From NCBI GenBank assembly GCA_948474755.1, contig CAOLHI010001650.1, positions 62,001-126,000 on the forward strand: a DNA stretch of 64,000 bases. Direction: 5' to 3'. The notes below the pieces were generated by a model. It made no database searches, had not been told where the DNA came from, and was given only the letters and a program-made list of their open reading frames with translations. The stretch's first letter is position 1. Each line of letters begins with the position of its first letter. The DNA comes from Ctenosaura bakeri (taxonomy: Eukaryota; Chordata; Lepidosauria; Squamata; Iguanidae). The position numbers were made by a program, and so were the translations under genes. Below, piece by piece: positions 48,105 through 58,514 of this stretch.

Positions 48105-48319
48105 GTGGACAGTTATAATAATAAAATCACACCTTATCTTCCACAGCAACATCCCACAGGATCCTGGGCTTTGTAGTTTCATGAGGCATTAGAGGAACCC
48201 TCTGTCTGAGAATTCTAAATACTCTTCCCTAAACCATAAACTCCAAGATTGCATAATATAGAGACATGACAGTTAAAGTGGAATCATAGCACTATAAGTG
48301 TGTAGTTTGAAAGGGCCCC
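48105..48319. mobile_element. Palindromic MITE, diverged
   Basis: CAACATCCCACAGGATCCTG, then GGCTTTGTAGTTTC, GAGAATTCTAAATAC, TTAAAGTGGAATCATAGCAC and TATAAGTGTGTAGTTTGAAA, then GGGCCCC follow the GGCC-family order. The left end is eroded. Confidence 0.7.
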
Positions 48320-49690
48320 TGATGTTACAGTGTTTCTATGTAGGATGGTGTTCATTGTTCAGGAATCCAGGACATAGACATCGTCATGGCTTCCTTCTTG
48401 CATAGGCAGTTTGCCACCCTTTTCGTCCCCATAGTGAGAAAGAGCGCCTAGGATATATGCAATCTGGGAGATACATGAAAGAAGAAATCTTTGTGATGTA
48501 TATCATTATGTCAAGCTGTAAACTGGATTTTACTGCAGACCAGGAAGAAATTTTATCCTAAAGTGTCTACTGGAATAACCCAGACAACCTAATTTGTTAA
48601 ATGATTCAACATGAGTAATGATAAATTACATGATAAATGACTATCTATGTACTGCCCATGTTCATGTTCATTGAACCTAAAACATATTCCCATACAGGGA
48701 TATGCTTTTTGCATCCTGTGTTCTGTCATTAATGTTCTTTTCTTTTCTTTTCTTTTCTTTTCCGTTCCGTTCTGTTTGTTTTGTTTCATTTCATTTAGTT
48801 TTTGGTCTTCACTTACTTTTACTTAGTACAAATCCATATTGCTTGGGGAAAAAAGTGTCTGAAGGCAAGATTAACATGTTCCTGGATGCCTAGAATAGGA
48901 TGTTGAATAGTGCTATAATTACATAGTGTACAATATGACTTAGTTATAACCAGTTTGAACTGCTTCAATACATTCAGCAGGGGGCAGCAGCAGGTGCATG
49001 ACATTTGGAAATGTCATGTGATCTCGAATTTTGCAACCAGATTATTGATTGTGGTTGCTTACACAAAGCACATGACTATCTTGCTACAAAGCACATGACT
49101 ATCTTGCTACAACAGCTTCATTGGCTATTGGTCTCTTTCTGAATCCAATTAAATCTACTAGTTTAGGACTTCTAAACATGATTTTCCAGAGTTTATGCTC
49201 CCACTTTATTTCTGAGTCTTTTAGCAAACCTCATATTTTGTGACATGTTCTTTTTAGCTCTTTACACGCGAATACGAATTTGAGAAACATGAGTAAGCAG
49301 TATTTAGACTGAAACCCGCAAACTGCACCTATGATGATGACTTTTAGGCTGGCACATATCAGTGTGGTTACAGCATCATCTTGTGTGAGTAAGGAAGGGC
49401 AGGTCCACTTTCCAATGTTGTTTGATGCTATCATGAAAAAGGCTGGCCTTTCCATGGGACAAAATGATGTGACTGCTTTATGCAGCAGATTTCAAATGCC
49501 CTTAATGTTACTTGTTATTTTTTAAAAAAACATATCTACTATATGATTTCTTTTCCTGTTTCAAAATATTCAGGGTTGATCTTATGTGGTAACCACACTC
49601 CATTCTGTATTGGGCATGCAAATCTGCCCTTGCAGAAATGCTTGTACGAGTGATTCATCTTTAACCTGAGTTATACCTAATTTTTGTCAA
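48320..49690. other. Intergenic DNA with small tandem repeats
   Basis: (TTTTC)n at about 48735-48765, then a 23-bp perfect tandem duplication at 49063-49108 (listed separately). No gene supported. Confidence 0.5.
49063..49108. repeat. 23-bp perfect tandem duplication
   Basis: The unit starting ACAAAGCACATGAC and ending ATCTTGCT occurs twice head-to-tail at 49063-49085 and 49086-49108 without a mismatch, with ACAA of a third start. Confidence 0.92.
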
Positions 49691-49694
49691 CTTT

Positions 49695-50060
49695 ATGCTA
49701 TATTTAGAACTGTACCAGGATATGAGCACCATGCCACAGCTCCTGTTGGGACTGATTTTCCCATTCCATTTTGACCTCTTGTAGGCTCACAGAACTGGAA
49801 TTGAACAGCAAGCTCCTGATGCAGTATCTTATCACGATGGCACAATTTTTTCTCTTACTAGTAATAGTTTCTCTTTCGAATCTCAGTAGGAATGAAGGCA
49901 GCCTGATTTCCTTTGGGAGTGAGTTGCACAATTCAGGTGCTTCTACTGAGAAATCCTTCTCTGGTGTACTCACCAAACTAGCCTCCTGTGTACTAACGAA
50001 TGCTGGTGGTCCAGAGGAAATATCTAATTCTTGAGATTATTCCACCCTGATAAAAGAAAC
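49695..50060 (-). pseudogene. L2/CR1-like LINE, ORF2 C terminus, minus strand
   Basis: The minus frame 49976-49704 reads STPEKDFSVEAPELCNSLPK, then EIRLPSFLLRF. This fits the LINE ORF2 C-terminal signature with AFS..AP.LWNSLP..IRLA, cysteine replacing tryptophan. It is 5'-truncated, with no tail visible on the left. Confidence 0.72.
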
Positions 50061-50064
50061 TTTG

Positions 50065-52945
50065 TGTTTGAAAGTTAGCACTGAGCTTTTTGTGACTTTT
50101 TGGTTGGTGTAATAGAGATTTTCCTGCACTATGGACTCTTGATTTTTTCTTTAATCAGGATGCTTAGTCTCCCCCTTCTGGTTATGAGGAGGATTCAAAT
50201 ATAATTTATTTCTTTTAAACATACCATATTATTCTTCCATTCAAATTTTCAAAGCAATACATAGCACTGAAAGGCAGTCGCAGCAATGGAAAAATGTACC
50301 CATGGTTAAAAGCCTGAGGAAATATTTATTTTTAAAGTCTTGGCTGGGTGCTTAAATGACATTAGTGTAGGTACCCAGTTGGGTCCTCAGACAAGAATTC
50401 TTCTAATAATAGACACTAGCACAGGTAAAATATTGATGGAACTAGTAAAAGCCTGCATAGAGGGAAAAGGACACCTATTCTTCTTAACAATCAGTGAGAT
50501 GGTTAGGCTCAAGAGGAAAGGTTCTTCCCCCGCTATCCTTGGTGGGGTATTTCAGTGGTTGAATCCAAAGATACTCAGTATTAATTAGTTGAAACTACCT
50601 GTCAGCAGGAGGTTAGTATTTTTGACAGGACCAAAAACCACCTTGATTTTTTTCAGCAATGTTTGGCATTCCTGGCTGGTTATTTGTTTGCATTGGCCAT
50701 AGATACTTTCATTCTCAGTTAGTTTTATTTGCCTTACCTGCTATGCAACCAAATCTGATTGGTTGCATAGCACTGTGACATTTAGTCTATTCAGTTATGA
50801 GATTAGCTGGGATTATCCAATGAGTAACTCAGGAAATACTGGCCTGATGCACTCAATCTGCTGCCCTTGTTTACCTTTAGTGAGGCCACCACATGGCAAG
50901 ATCCAAGTGCTTAAGGAGTGCTATGTGACATCAGCCTATTTACCATGTGATCCATGACTGGCTGGGACGACCTCTGCCCTTAATGCTGGAAAGAGAAGAA
51001 GAACAGCAGGAGGGGGATCATGGTGCTGAAAAGGGTAAGAAAGTGTGATGTGGGGGTGGGATTTTTACTCCAATGGAATTGTTCTTTTCGGTTCCAAAAC
51101 TGAACAGAAGAAAATTGGACAAAAACATAATAGCGAGCTCTGACCAAACTTGTTGAGCTTGGCTGCAGGAATTTCAGACTGTGCTAAGAGTGGGATTGTG
51201 TATAATATCATCTTAATTCCCTTCCTACTCGATCTAGATATTTACCAGTGTACATTGGTAAGCAACCTGAAAATTACCTTAAGGGAAACTTTTTGTTATT
51301 GCTCAGTACTTCAGTTGTCCTTGACTTGACCTCTGTAAAACTATTCCAGGACTTTCTCCAGAACAGGAAAAATAATGGAACTCCATCTGCTGTAGTCAAA
51401 TAAACAAACCATTAATATGTTTGAGTGGGACATTTTCCAGTGGCATGCTCTGGTTTCATCTTGTTTTCTTTGTGGGAGATATTAAGACTATCTATCATGC
51501 ATAGTTATCAAATTATAATTTGTATATCCCTGCATTTGTGCGGAATGATCCAATATAAATATAACAAGAATAAGTGAGGAAGTCACAGAAACAGAACAAA
51601 GGGCTCCTTCCCAGAAGAGATGTTCTTCAATGAACAGAAGCCTGATGAGAACTTAGCAGTTTCATCTTAAAGTAGGTGTTCAACAGATAAACTGTAATTA
51701 CTTGGGTAATCATAAAATGGGCTAATGTGTATCTTGTACTGTGTGAGATTCATATCAAAAGGAACACATTATGGATGTCTCAAAGATAATGACTGGTAAA
51801 AAAAAATCTGCAAAGCCACATTAGATTCCCTGCTACCTATAACATTAAATACCAATCATAGTTTCCATTAACAGTTGTACTCTATGTGTGGTGAAAAGAT
51901 GTAATTAATTCACTACGTCTTCATAGAGTAATCACTAAGAGGTTTGTCTTTGCCAAAATTATGCATCAGTTGGCAGTGGCCCTGGTCTGTATTGTGCTAT
52001 ATCATTAGACCAGTCAAGAAATACTTGGTCAAATATGGTCAAACAATGATCACATATTCAAAGCATTCCCAAGTGGCTGCGTGTAGTGGCTACATGGGCT
52101 TAAATCCAATTGTTAGTCCTCACTAGATCAGATACGTTGACTCAGTTGTTGCATGATACATCAACACTTGCCTAAATCCCATTGTTTCCATGGGTCTATT
52201 CTAGTTAGGATTCACCATTGGATTTAGATCATTACGTTCACCATCCTCAGCCAAACTAGAGAGAGCCATTTAAGATGTACATTGTCAACATTCATAAATA
52301 AGAAGCTAATGGTATTAAATCCTTTGCTTACATTGCATATATTTACATTGCCCAACTATAATTTAGGAAACTTTCTCAACGTGTTTATAACTTCTCTCTA
52401 ACATTTCCCTTTCTTTTAAGAAATCCTTCAGAAGAATCTCTTTAAACAGCAACGTATTATGATCTAGATAAGAAGTAGTCATTTGTAGCTCACAAAGCTA
52501 AGGGCAGGGGATATATTTCCTGTTGTTAGTATTTACCAAAGACTACAAACAAATTTGTGTGTGGGATGAGGTGATGTTTTCAAGGACCTAACCAGCCTCA
52601 ACTCATGGCATAATTTTGCTTGGTTGCTTATGAATTGTTCACTATTTCTATATACAATAAAAGGAAGATATGATACAACCTAAGGATACAATCTTCTACT
52701 TAGTTTCTTGGCCCCATCATGTTTCAGCTAACAGCTTTTTCAGCATGCTATTAGTCTTGCTTACAAACTAAAAACAGAATGCCATCCAATCTTCTCATTA
52801 GTTCACCACAAGAAGTTGTAAGTATCACAATTGTATTGTTTGCTAGAGCTTTATATCAGGGACAAATCTTTTATACTTGCAGAGTTCTTTTCCTCCTTTA
52901 ACCCAGGCTCTTTGGAGCATGACTCAGGCTGAGAGTCCACCAGGC
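50065..52945. other. Intergenic DNA, nothing recognised
   Basis: Bases 52085-52225 show a loose CCATTG / CAATGG-type inverted pattern like a short reptile repeat. An 82-codon frame (50340-50588) is unrecognised. No exon supported. Confidence 0.35.
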
Positions 52946-52948
52946 TGA

Positions 52949-53110
52949 GGCCATTTCCATACTGGACTGTTCTAGTGCTATTATTCCACTTTCAACATCC
53001 TATGGAATCCTGGAGTTTGCAGTTTAGGGAGGGGCCTCAAAGGCCCTAGGATTCCATAGGATGTTGAAAGTGGAATAATAGCACTAGAACAGCCCAGTGT
53101 GGAAATGGCC
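52949..53110. mobile_element. Near-perfect palindromic MITE
   Basis: Ends GGCCATTTCCATACTGGACT and GCCCAGTGTGGAAATGGCC. The arms pair almost end to end (TTCTAGTGCTATTATTCCAC with GTGGAATAATAGCACTAGAA; TTTCAACATCCTATGGAATC with GGATTCCATAGGATGTTGAA). TGA at 52946-52948 and 53111-53113 is the target duplication. At 162 bp with few mismatches it looks like the youngest copy here. Confidence 0.92.
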
Positions 53111-53114
53111 TGAG

Positions 53115-55245
53115 TATGGTATTTGGCTAGTGACAGACTCACTGCAACTGACTCCCCCTACATTCAGTCTAGCATGATCATAGTGGGCATTATCCTTCCA
53201 AAGTGCTTCTCCTCCTGTAACCCAAGCTCTTCACAACACAATTTAAGCTTCTAAATCTAAGAACCCTGTAACTTTAAAAATTTCAATCTGTATTTGCTTG
53301 TTTCCTTCTACCATCTTCCTTTAGTGTTATGTCTCTTTGATGGTATATCTGAAGGATGGGACTGCCTTTGTTGTTATTGATCTTAGGTAAACTACTGTGA
53401 GCCCATTTTTAGGGAAGGAGCAGAGTAAAAAAAAGTTTTAAATGAATAAACAATAAAAATTATAATGTGGACTTACATAATCAACCTGGTTCGTAAAAAA
53501 AATTTAAAGGAGTGAATTCTTAAAAACAAACAAACAAAAACTAAAATGAGCATATTTGTATAAATTTCTCTCCAAGTTCTGTGGAACTATGTAGCAAGGT
53601 ATGTAAAGACTACTTTTCATTGAGATTGCCAAATGCACTGAAATTCTTTTCTGTCTCCTACTGGTGGTACATTGAATATCTAGGTGGTTAGATCTGGCTG
53701 ATCCAGGTATTTGTTATGCATGCCAGATCATCTTTGTAATCCACAGTTAAATTTCAGATGAATGATGTAACTTGACATTGAACAGCAACAGTACTAACTG
53801 GCAGGGCCGGTTGGCATCATTCACACAAGTAGGGGAGAAGGGAATGATTAGAAAAGGCCTGGATGTTTCCCATTCCTATGATGACTCATTTTTCCCCCTT
53901 CCATAGCAGCCACCATCCCAATTGTGGACCCTTGCCCAACTGAGTCAGACATCCATCATTCCTTTGGTTAGTTCAAAGCACAGTGGACAAGATCTTAAAC
54001 TTCAAATGCAAATACAAATGATAGAAAACAAAACTAGGCCCTCTTGATCTATAAGTGCTATAAATGGAGCAGACAAAAAAACCCAGCCGCAATCATGTAA
54101 AAGACAAGGCAGCAGAAATAATAAGACTTCAATTGTCAGAGGGCCATGAATAAACAAAAACAGTTGCTGGACTTCTCAAGGATGTTTTCTTTTTTTCTTT
54201 TTTAAAATATCTCATCTTGCAGTTTAGGTTTAAAGGCCAGCCTCTGGTCTGGGAAAAGATTAAAGGCTTCTGAGCTTCGTGACAGGACAAAGCTTGGCCA
54301 ATGTGGTTTTTTCTTGCTTGCTCCTCAGAGCTTCAAGGCAGGAGTAGATTGTGCATTTCCTAACTTTCCTACTGTCAAGCTACAGTTTAAGGACAATGGG
54401 GGAGAATCTGTACAGCCACAACTTACAGAACACCTCAGTTCCTTTGGGTACTATTAAGAAAAAAGGAATATTGTTAAAGCTATCCCTGGATCTGCCTGCT
54501 ATCTGCCTGGATCTAGAATATTTCCAAGAGATCTAAAAATATCATTGTTTAAGGGGAAAAGCTTAAAGGAGGAAAACCTTTAGATGACTCCCCTGTCATC
54601 TCATACTAGTCAGCCAACAACTCATTATACTGAGAGCTTTACATATAGTGGCTTCAAATATACGTAATTCTCAAAGCGATGAATCATACTCTACCATAGT
54701 TTGCTTTTCATTTAACTGATTCATTCATCTGGCAAGCATTGCCTGTTCAGTTTTGGTGAAAAACTAAACCAGACCTAGGCGTTAAAAATGTTTTCAGCCC
54801 AGTGTTATAAAACTACAATTTTATCAAATGAAATCATTTCCCTTATGAAATGTTGCGAATGAAAACGATTATGAATAGTCAAACATAGCATTCTTGTTTT
54901 CATGCATTATGCAAACCATCTGAGCTACTGAATTGTGTTTGTGTGTGTGTGAGCAGGTACTTATAAAATACTTGGGAAAGCCAATTTTCCTGGATGGCAA
55001 TACTATTTTGGATAATATTTTTTAAGTGGGAGGTTGGGTGTAAACCTTACCGATATGGACATGTTCCAACAAGCTTGCAAACCATCACTTAACAGTTCAG
55101 CCCTAATTCAACACTTGTCTACTCAGGAGTATGTCTCAGTGCAACTGAGTTCAGGTATACAAAAGGTAACTGAAATCTATGCACAAATGCTTAAGTCACT
55201 GCTCCACCCATGGATGGACATAGGACCAAGCATCAGTTTTGGACT
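53115..55245. other. Intergenic DNA with LINE tail trace
   Basis: 53370-53465 resembles an L2/CR1-like 3' tail (AACTACTGTGAGCCCATTTT onward to AATAAACAATAAAAA). Bases 55100-55195 (TGTCTACTCAGGAGTATGTC) resemble a common short reptile repeat. Otherwise nothing. Confidence 0.4.
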
Positions 55246-55251
55246 CACTTT

Positions 55252-55437
55252 TTTGTTGTGTGCCTTGAAGACAACCTGATTTATGGTAACCCTAATGCAA
55301 ACCATGAAGTTTCCTGGCAACTGAGAGTGTGTGGTGTGCCCAAGTTCACCCAGTGGGTTTCCATGGCCGACCAATGAATTGAACCCTTGCCTCCAGGGTC
55401 ATAGTGCAATGCTAAAATCACTATACCACACTAGCTC
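55252..55437 (-). mobile_element. tRNA-derived squamate SINE, minus strand
   Basis: The (CAA)n tail is reversed at 55252. GAGAGTGTGTGGTGTGCCCA and GTTCACCCAGTGGGTTTCCA form the body; the B-box side is TGAATTGAACCCTTGCC; the head end CACTATACCACACTAGC is intact. Confidence 0.82.
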
Positions 55438-55448
55438 TCTAAAATCAT

Positions 55449-55932
55449 TGTTGCTGCTGTGTGCCTTCAAGTTGTTTCTGACTTATGGTAACCCTAAGGC
55501 AGAGCTTTCCAAACTTTTCATGTTGGTGACACACTTTTTAGACATGCATTATTTCATGACACAGTAATTCAGTGAGTAATTCAGTAAGCGGAGGCAGCCC
55601 CTCAACCTGAGCCTGGCCTGCCGCCACCACCAACCTCATCACCCTTGCCACCCTTGCCAGGATCTTCCTTGGCCCAGGACAGCGGCGGGAGAGACAGTCC
55701 TTCCACTCATTACTATCAGGCAACATATCTACACACTGCAGGTGACACACTAATGTGTTGCAACACAGTTTGGAAAGCTCAATCCTAAGGTGAAGCTCTC
55801 ATGGGGTTTGTGGGGCTGAGAGTGTGTGACACACCCAAGGTAACCCAGTCAATTTCCATGACAGAGTGGGAAATAGAATCCTGGTTTCCAGGGTTGTAGT
55901 CCAGTGTGCAAACAACTATACCACACTGGCTC
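55449..55932 (-). mobile_element. tRNA-derived squamate SINE, minus strand, split by a hAT-like element
   Basis: Bases 55449-55499 are the reversed tail half (TGTGTGCCTTCAAGTTGTTT, then ACTTATGGTAACCCTAAGG). Bases 55783-55932 continue with AGGTGAAGCTCTCATGGGG, GGTAACCCAGTCAATTTCCA and ACTATACCACACTGGC. The two parts join seamlessly when the 283-bp insert and one target copy are removed. Confidence 0.85.
55500..55782. mobile_element. hAT-like non-autonomous element inserted in SINE
   Basis: Inverted ends CAGAGCTTTCCAAACT and AGTTTGGAAAGCTCAA. The 8-bp target duplication is CCCTAAGG (55492-55499) versus TCCTAAGG (55783-55790), one mismatch. The length of 283 bp with 8-bp duplication fits hAT. 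It shows no transposase and a GC-rich centre (CCTGCCGCCACCACC). Confidence 0.85.
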
Positions 55933-55939
55933 ACTATAA

Positions 55940-56735
55940 ATACGTAATATAGTGAACACTACAATCCCTCACCCCATATATACTGTACAATCTCATAAGC
56001 CATGAATTTTTGTCTTAATTCTGGAACAGCTGTTACATATTTTGCATTTTTTTAAAGCTCTTCTTTGCTACTTTTGTTTAATGATAGCATATGGATTAAT
56101 TCCTAAAAGTGTTCTAACAATTAATCATTTTTAAATCACTAGTTATGAGGGACTATCTTGTCAAGGTCTTGAATTTTTAACTGATTTTAAAAATTCCAGT
56201 GGATAATTCTTGCTGCAAACATTAGGCCAATTAACTATCCATCTTTATTTTTCTATCTCTTTTCCTTGTAAAAGTATGATTTAGCCCTCTGAAGTCATCT
56301 TGTCTTGCAAGGGCATAGTCACTAGGCATAATGGCTAGGTGCAGGGATATAGCTGGTGAGGGTAAGACAATGAGAGCATTGCTCCCGCTGCTCCCCTTCC
56401 CCAAATCTGCCTGCCTGGTGAAATTTTGCTGCCCTCCTGAAATTTCTAGTATTGCCATAACCTAAAACATCAGTTAAAGATTTGTATATATACAGTTTAG
56501 ACATCTAAAGAAACAGGTCAGGCAAGGGAAAGCAATTGCAATCCTCCCTCCACATTTGTGGTTTTGACCTTTCCAAATTTGATTATTCATGAGACATGCA
56601 TGCCTTCCCTCTGTTACCCTAATTTCTGGGGTCCCTTGGGGGACACCTCAATGTGCTCCACTTGATGGAGAATGGAAACTAGCCAAAGCACGAGCAACAG
56701 CAATGCGAGAGGCAGGGTAACCTAGTGGGGTCTTT
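55940..56735. other. Intergenic DNA, nothing recognised
   Basis: No exon or family repeat supported. Confidence 0.35.
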
Positions 56736-56744
56736 TTACCCAGT

Positions 56745-57470
56745 TTTTACAGAGTCAGGCCAAGCCAAAAACCAAACAAAAATGTCCAATAAATGATTTT
56801 ATTGAATGAAAGTCTCACACACCAACGCAATCACTCACACACTCACTCAAGACCTATTAAGAAGCAAAAGAGAGGAAACTGGATAGGGGAACTATTGAAG
56901 GGATTGTAGTTGGGGTAATACTGCACCTTTTCCTGAAGTCCTTGGTCTGGAAAAAACAGCAGAGAAGTTGGGCTCAGCACGGAGAGGGCTGAGGGGATTA
57001 CTCAACGGACAGAGAAACGGTCAGCTGGGATGACCGGGAGTTATCCAAAGAACCACTCAAAACTGGGACTATTTATAAGGAAAAAAGTACCTGGATGGCT
57101 AATCCTTTCCCAGGGAGAACAATGGGTGTTGCAACGAGAAAGAAGCTCCACAATGGTAACTTCCTTTGCTTGATGAGATTACAAGGTGTTGCCAAAGTGT
57201 CAGGAATTTTGGCTGCATTGGGTTGTGGTGTGACTTTGTGTAAATAGTCCTTGCCTGATAGGATTTTGCTCAACTTGGGGCATACACGCTAATCCCTTCA
57301 AGTTGGCTTCTCAGGGGCTGAGGACCCTTTGTTTACTATGGGTTTGCATAGCTTGAGGTCTCCTGGGGCTAAATGAATAGGGATTTTACTGGCCTGACCT
57401 GGTTTTCGATCGTTCAACCATTGCTGTGTATGTGCCCATCCAGGTGATCTCTCAGGCACATTGAATCATA
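56745..57470 (-). mobile_element. Probable solo LTR, minus strand
   Basis: On the minus strand there is a TATA box (CCTTATAAATAGTCCC, about 57066-57081) and, about 270 bp downstream, CAATAAAATCATT (AATAAA at 56803-56798), separated by a non-coding leader-like stretch. This is the promoter-to-poly(A) spacing of a U3-R region. No internal retroviral coding sequence flanks it, so a solo LTR is the simplest reading. Termini are approximate and no target duplication was found. Confidence 0.48.
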
Positions 57471-57559
57471 TTTTAATATCAAAATTGTAGACCCGGGACA
57501 GGGTTTACCAGTGAGGTGACACCTTCACTTTCTTCCTCCCATTCCCTTGTGTTTTGGTG

Positions 57560-57765
57560 GCCATGGAGAAAAAAGGAAAGCACTTGGACAAAAAGCAAGG
57601 GAATGGCAGGCATGTGCCTTCTTTTTCCCTCTGGAGCTACCCTTCCGTTCCCTTGCCTCTGTCCTTGGTACTGACAACAAAAGCCAAGGCAAAAGGTAAG
57701 GTAATGCAGGGGGATGCTTATGTGAGCCTTCCTTTTCCTTGTCCAAGCTTGGTCTGGGCTGGCAG
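57560..57765. repeat. Purine/pyrimidine-patterned repeat block A
   Basis: Repeats of AGCAAGGGAATGGCAGG, CCTTCTTTTTCCCTCTGGAG and CCCTTGCCTCTGTCCTTGG units. Block B at 58300-58510 has the same units (AAAAGGCAAGGGAACTG, CCTTCTTCCCTCTGGAGCTC, CCCTTGCCTCTGGCC). A fainter third copy is at 60185-60230 (GGAGCCCTGGAAGAGAATGG). It underlies a 205-codon minus frame (58096-57479) that is not a gene. Confidence 0.6.
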
Positions 57766-57774
57766 CCAGGAGAA

Positions 57775-58290
57775 GCTGATAACAAACACAGGACAGAAAC
57801 TCAGCAGTTACTTTAGTGGTCAGTTTACTGAAGAAAGGAAACAGCTTTGCAAATGCAAAGCGATAACGGTCCCAGCAATGTCCATAAATCAGAGGCAGGC
57901 AAAAACAAACACAAGTCAAAGGCAGAAACATGGGCAAGGGCAGCAAAGAGAAGCATGCACGGGAGAAATGGTCAGTTGGTTGCTGAGAAAGGCTAGAGGG
58001 GAAAGGCTCAATTCTTATAGGCTCCAGGGTCAGGGAAGCTGGTGCCTGATTAATTGGTGCTTGGCATAAATTCGCTGGGAGCGATGCAAGAGACACTTTT
58101 GGTGTCTATGCTGGGCAAAAATCATTCTCTGTGTCAGAGTGAGCAGGGGTCCCTGCTGGGGCTGACACTTCTGTCTGTGGGGCGGGTGGTGATACTGTCT
58201 GCTCTGCAGATTCTGCTGCAGCAGTCTCTGTGTCAGGGCTTAGAACAGGTTCTGCTGCCTCAGACTCTGAGTCTGAATCTAGGTCCTAGA
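57775..58290 (-). mobile_element. Possible LTR-like segment between repeat blocks, minus strand
   Basis: The minus strand has GGAGCCTATAAGAATTGAGC (TATA-like at about 58023-58014), then about 190 bp later TTCAGTAAACTGACC (a variant AGTAAA signal near 57828). A glutamine/serine-rich open stretch lies upstream toward 58290. The termini are not resolvable; block A/B sequence lies on both sides. Confidence 0.38.
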
Positions 58291-58299
58291 AGCCCATGA

Positions 58300-58510
58300 C
58301 TCTCCAGAGTCCCCTCTCCCATACCCTTGCCTCTGGCCCCAGTGCTAACTCATGCTGAGCAAAAGGCAAGGGAACTGTGGGGAGGGAAGACTCACACAAG
58401 CCTTCCTTCTTCCCTCTGGAGCTCCCCACATTCCCTTTTGTCTGGCCTCCATATGCAAATTGAAAGGAAATAGGAGCGGGGAGCCCTGGAAGGAATGGGA
58501 GGGGGATTGT
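58300..58510. repeat. Purine/pyrimidine-patterned repeat block B
   Basis: Second copy of the units described for 57560-57765, in the same orientation, about 740 bp apart. Confidence 0.6.
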
Positions 58511-58514
58511 GGGG

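Noticed and set aside
57479..58096. 205-codon minus-strand open frame, the longest in the window
   Set aside because: It runs through patterned repeat block A and an LTR-like segment. Composition is driven by CCTTGCC/TTCCC units, and no domain or homologous family is recognisable.
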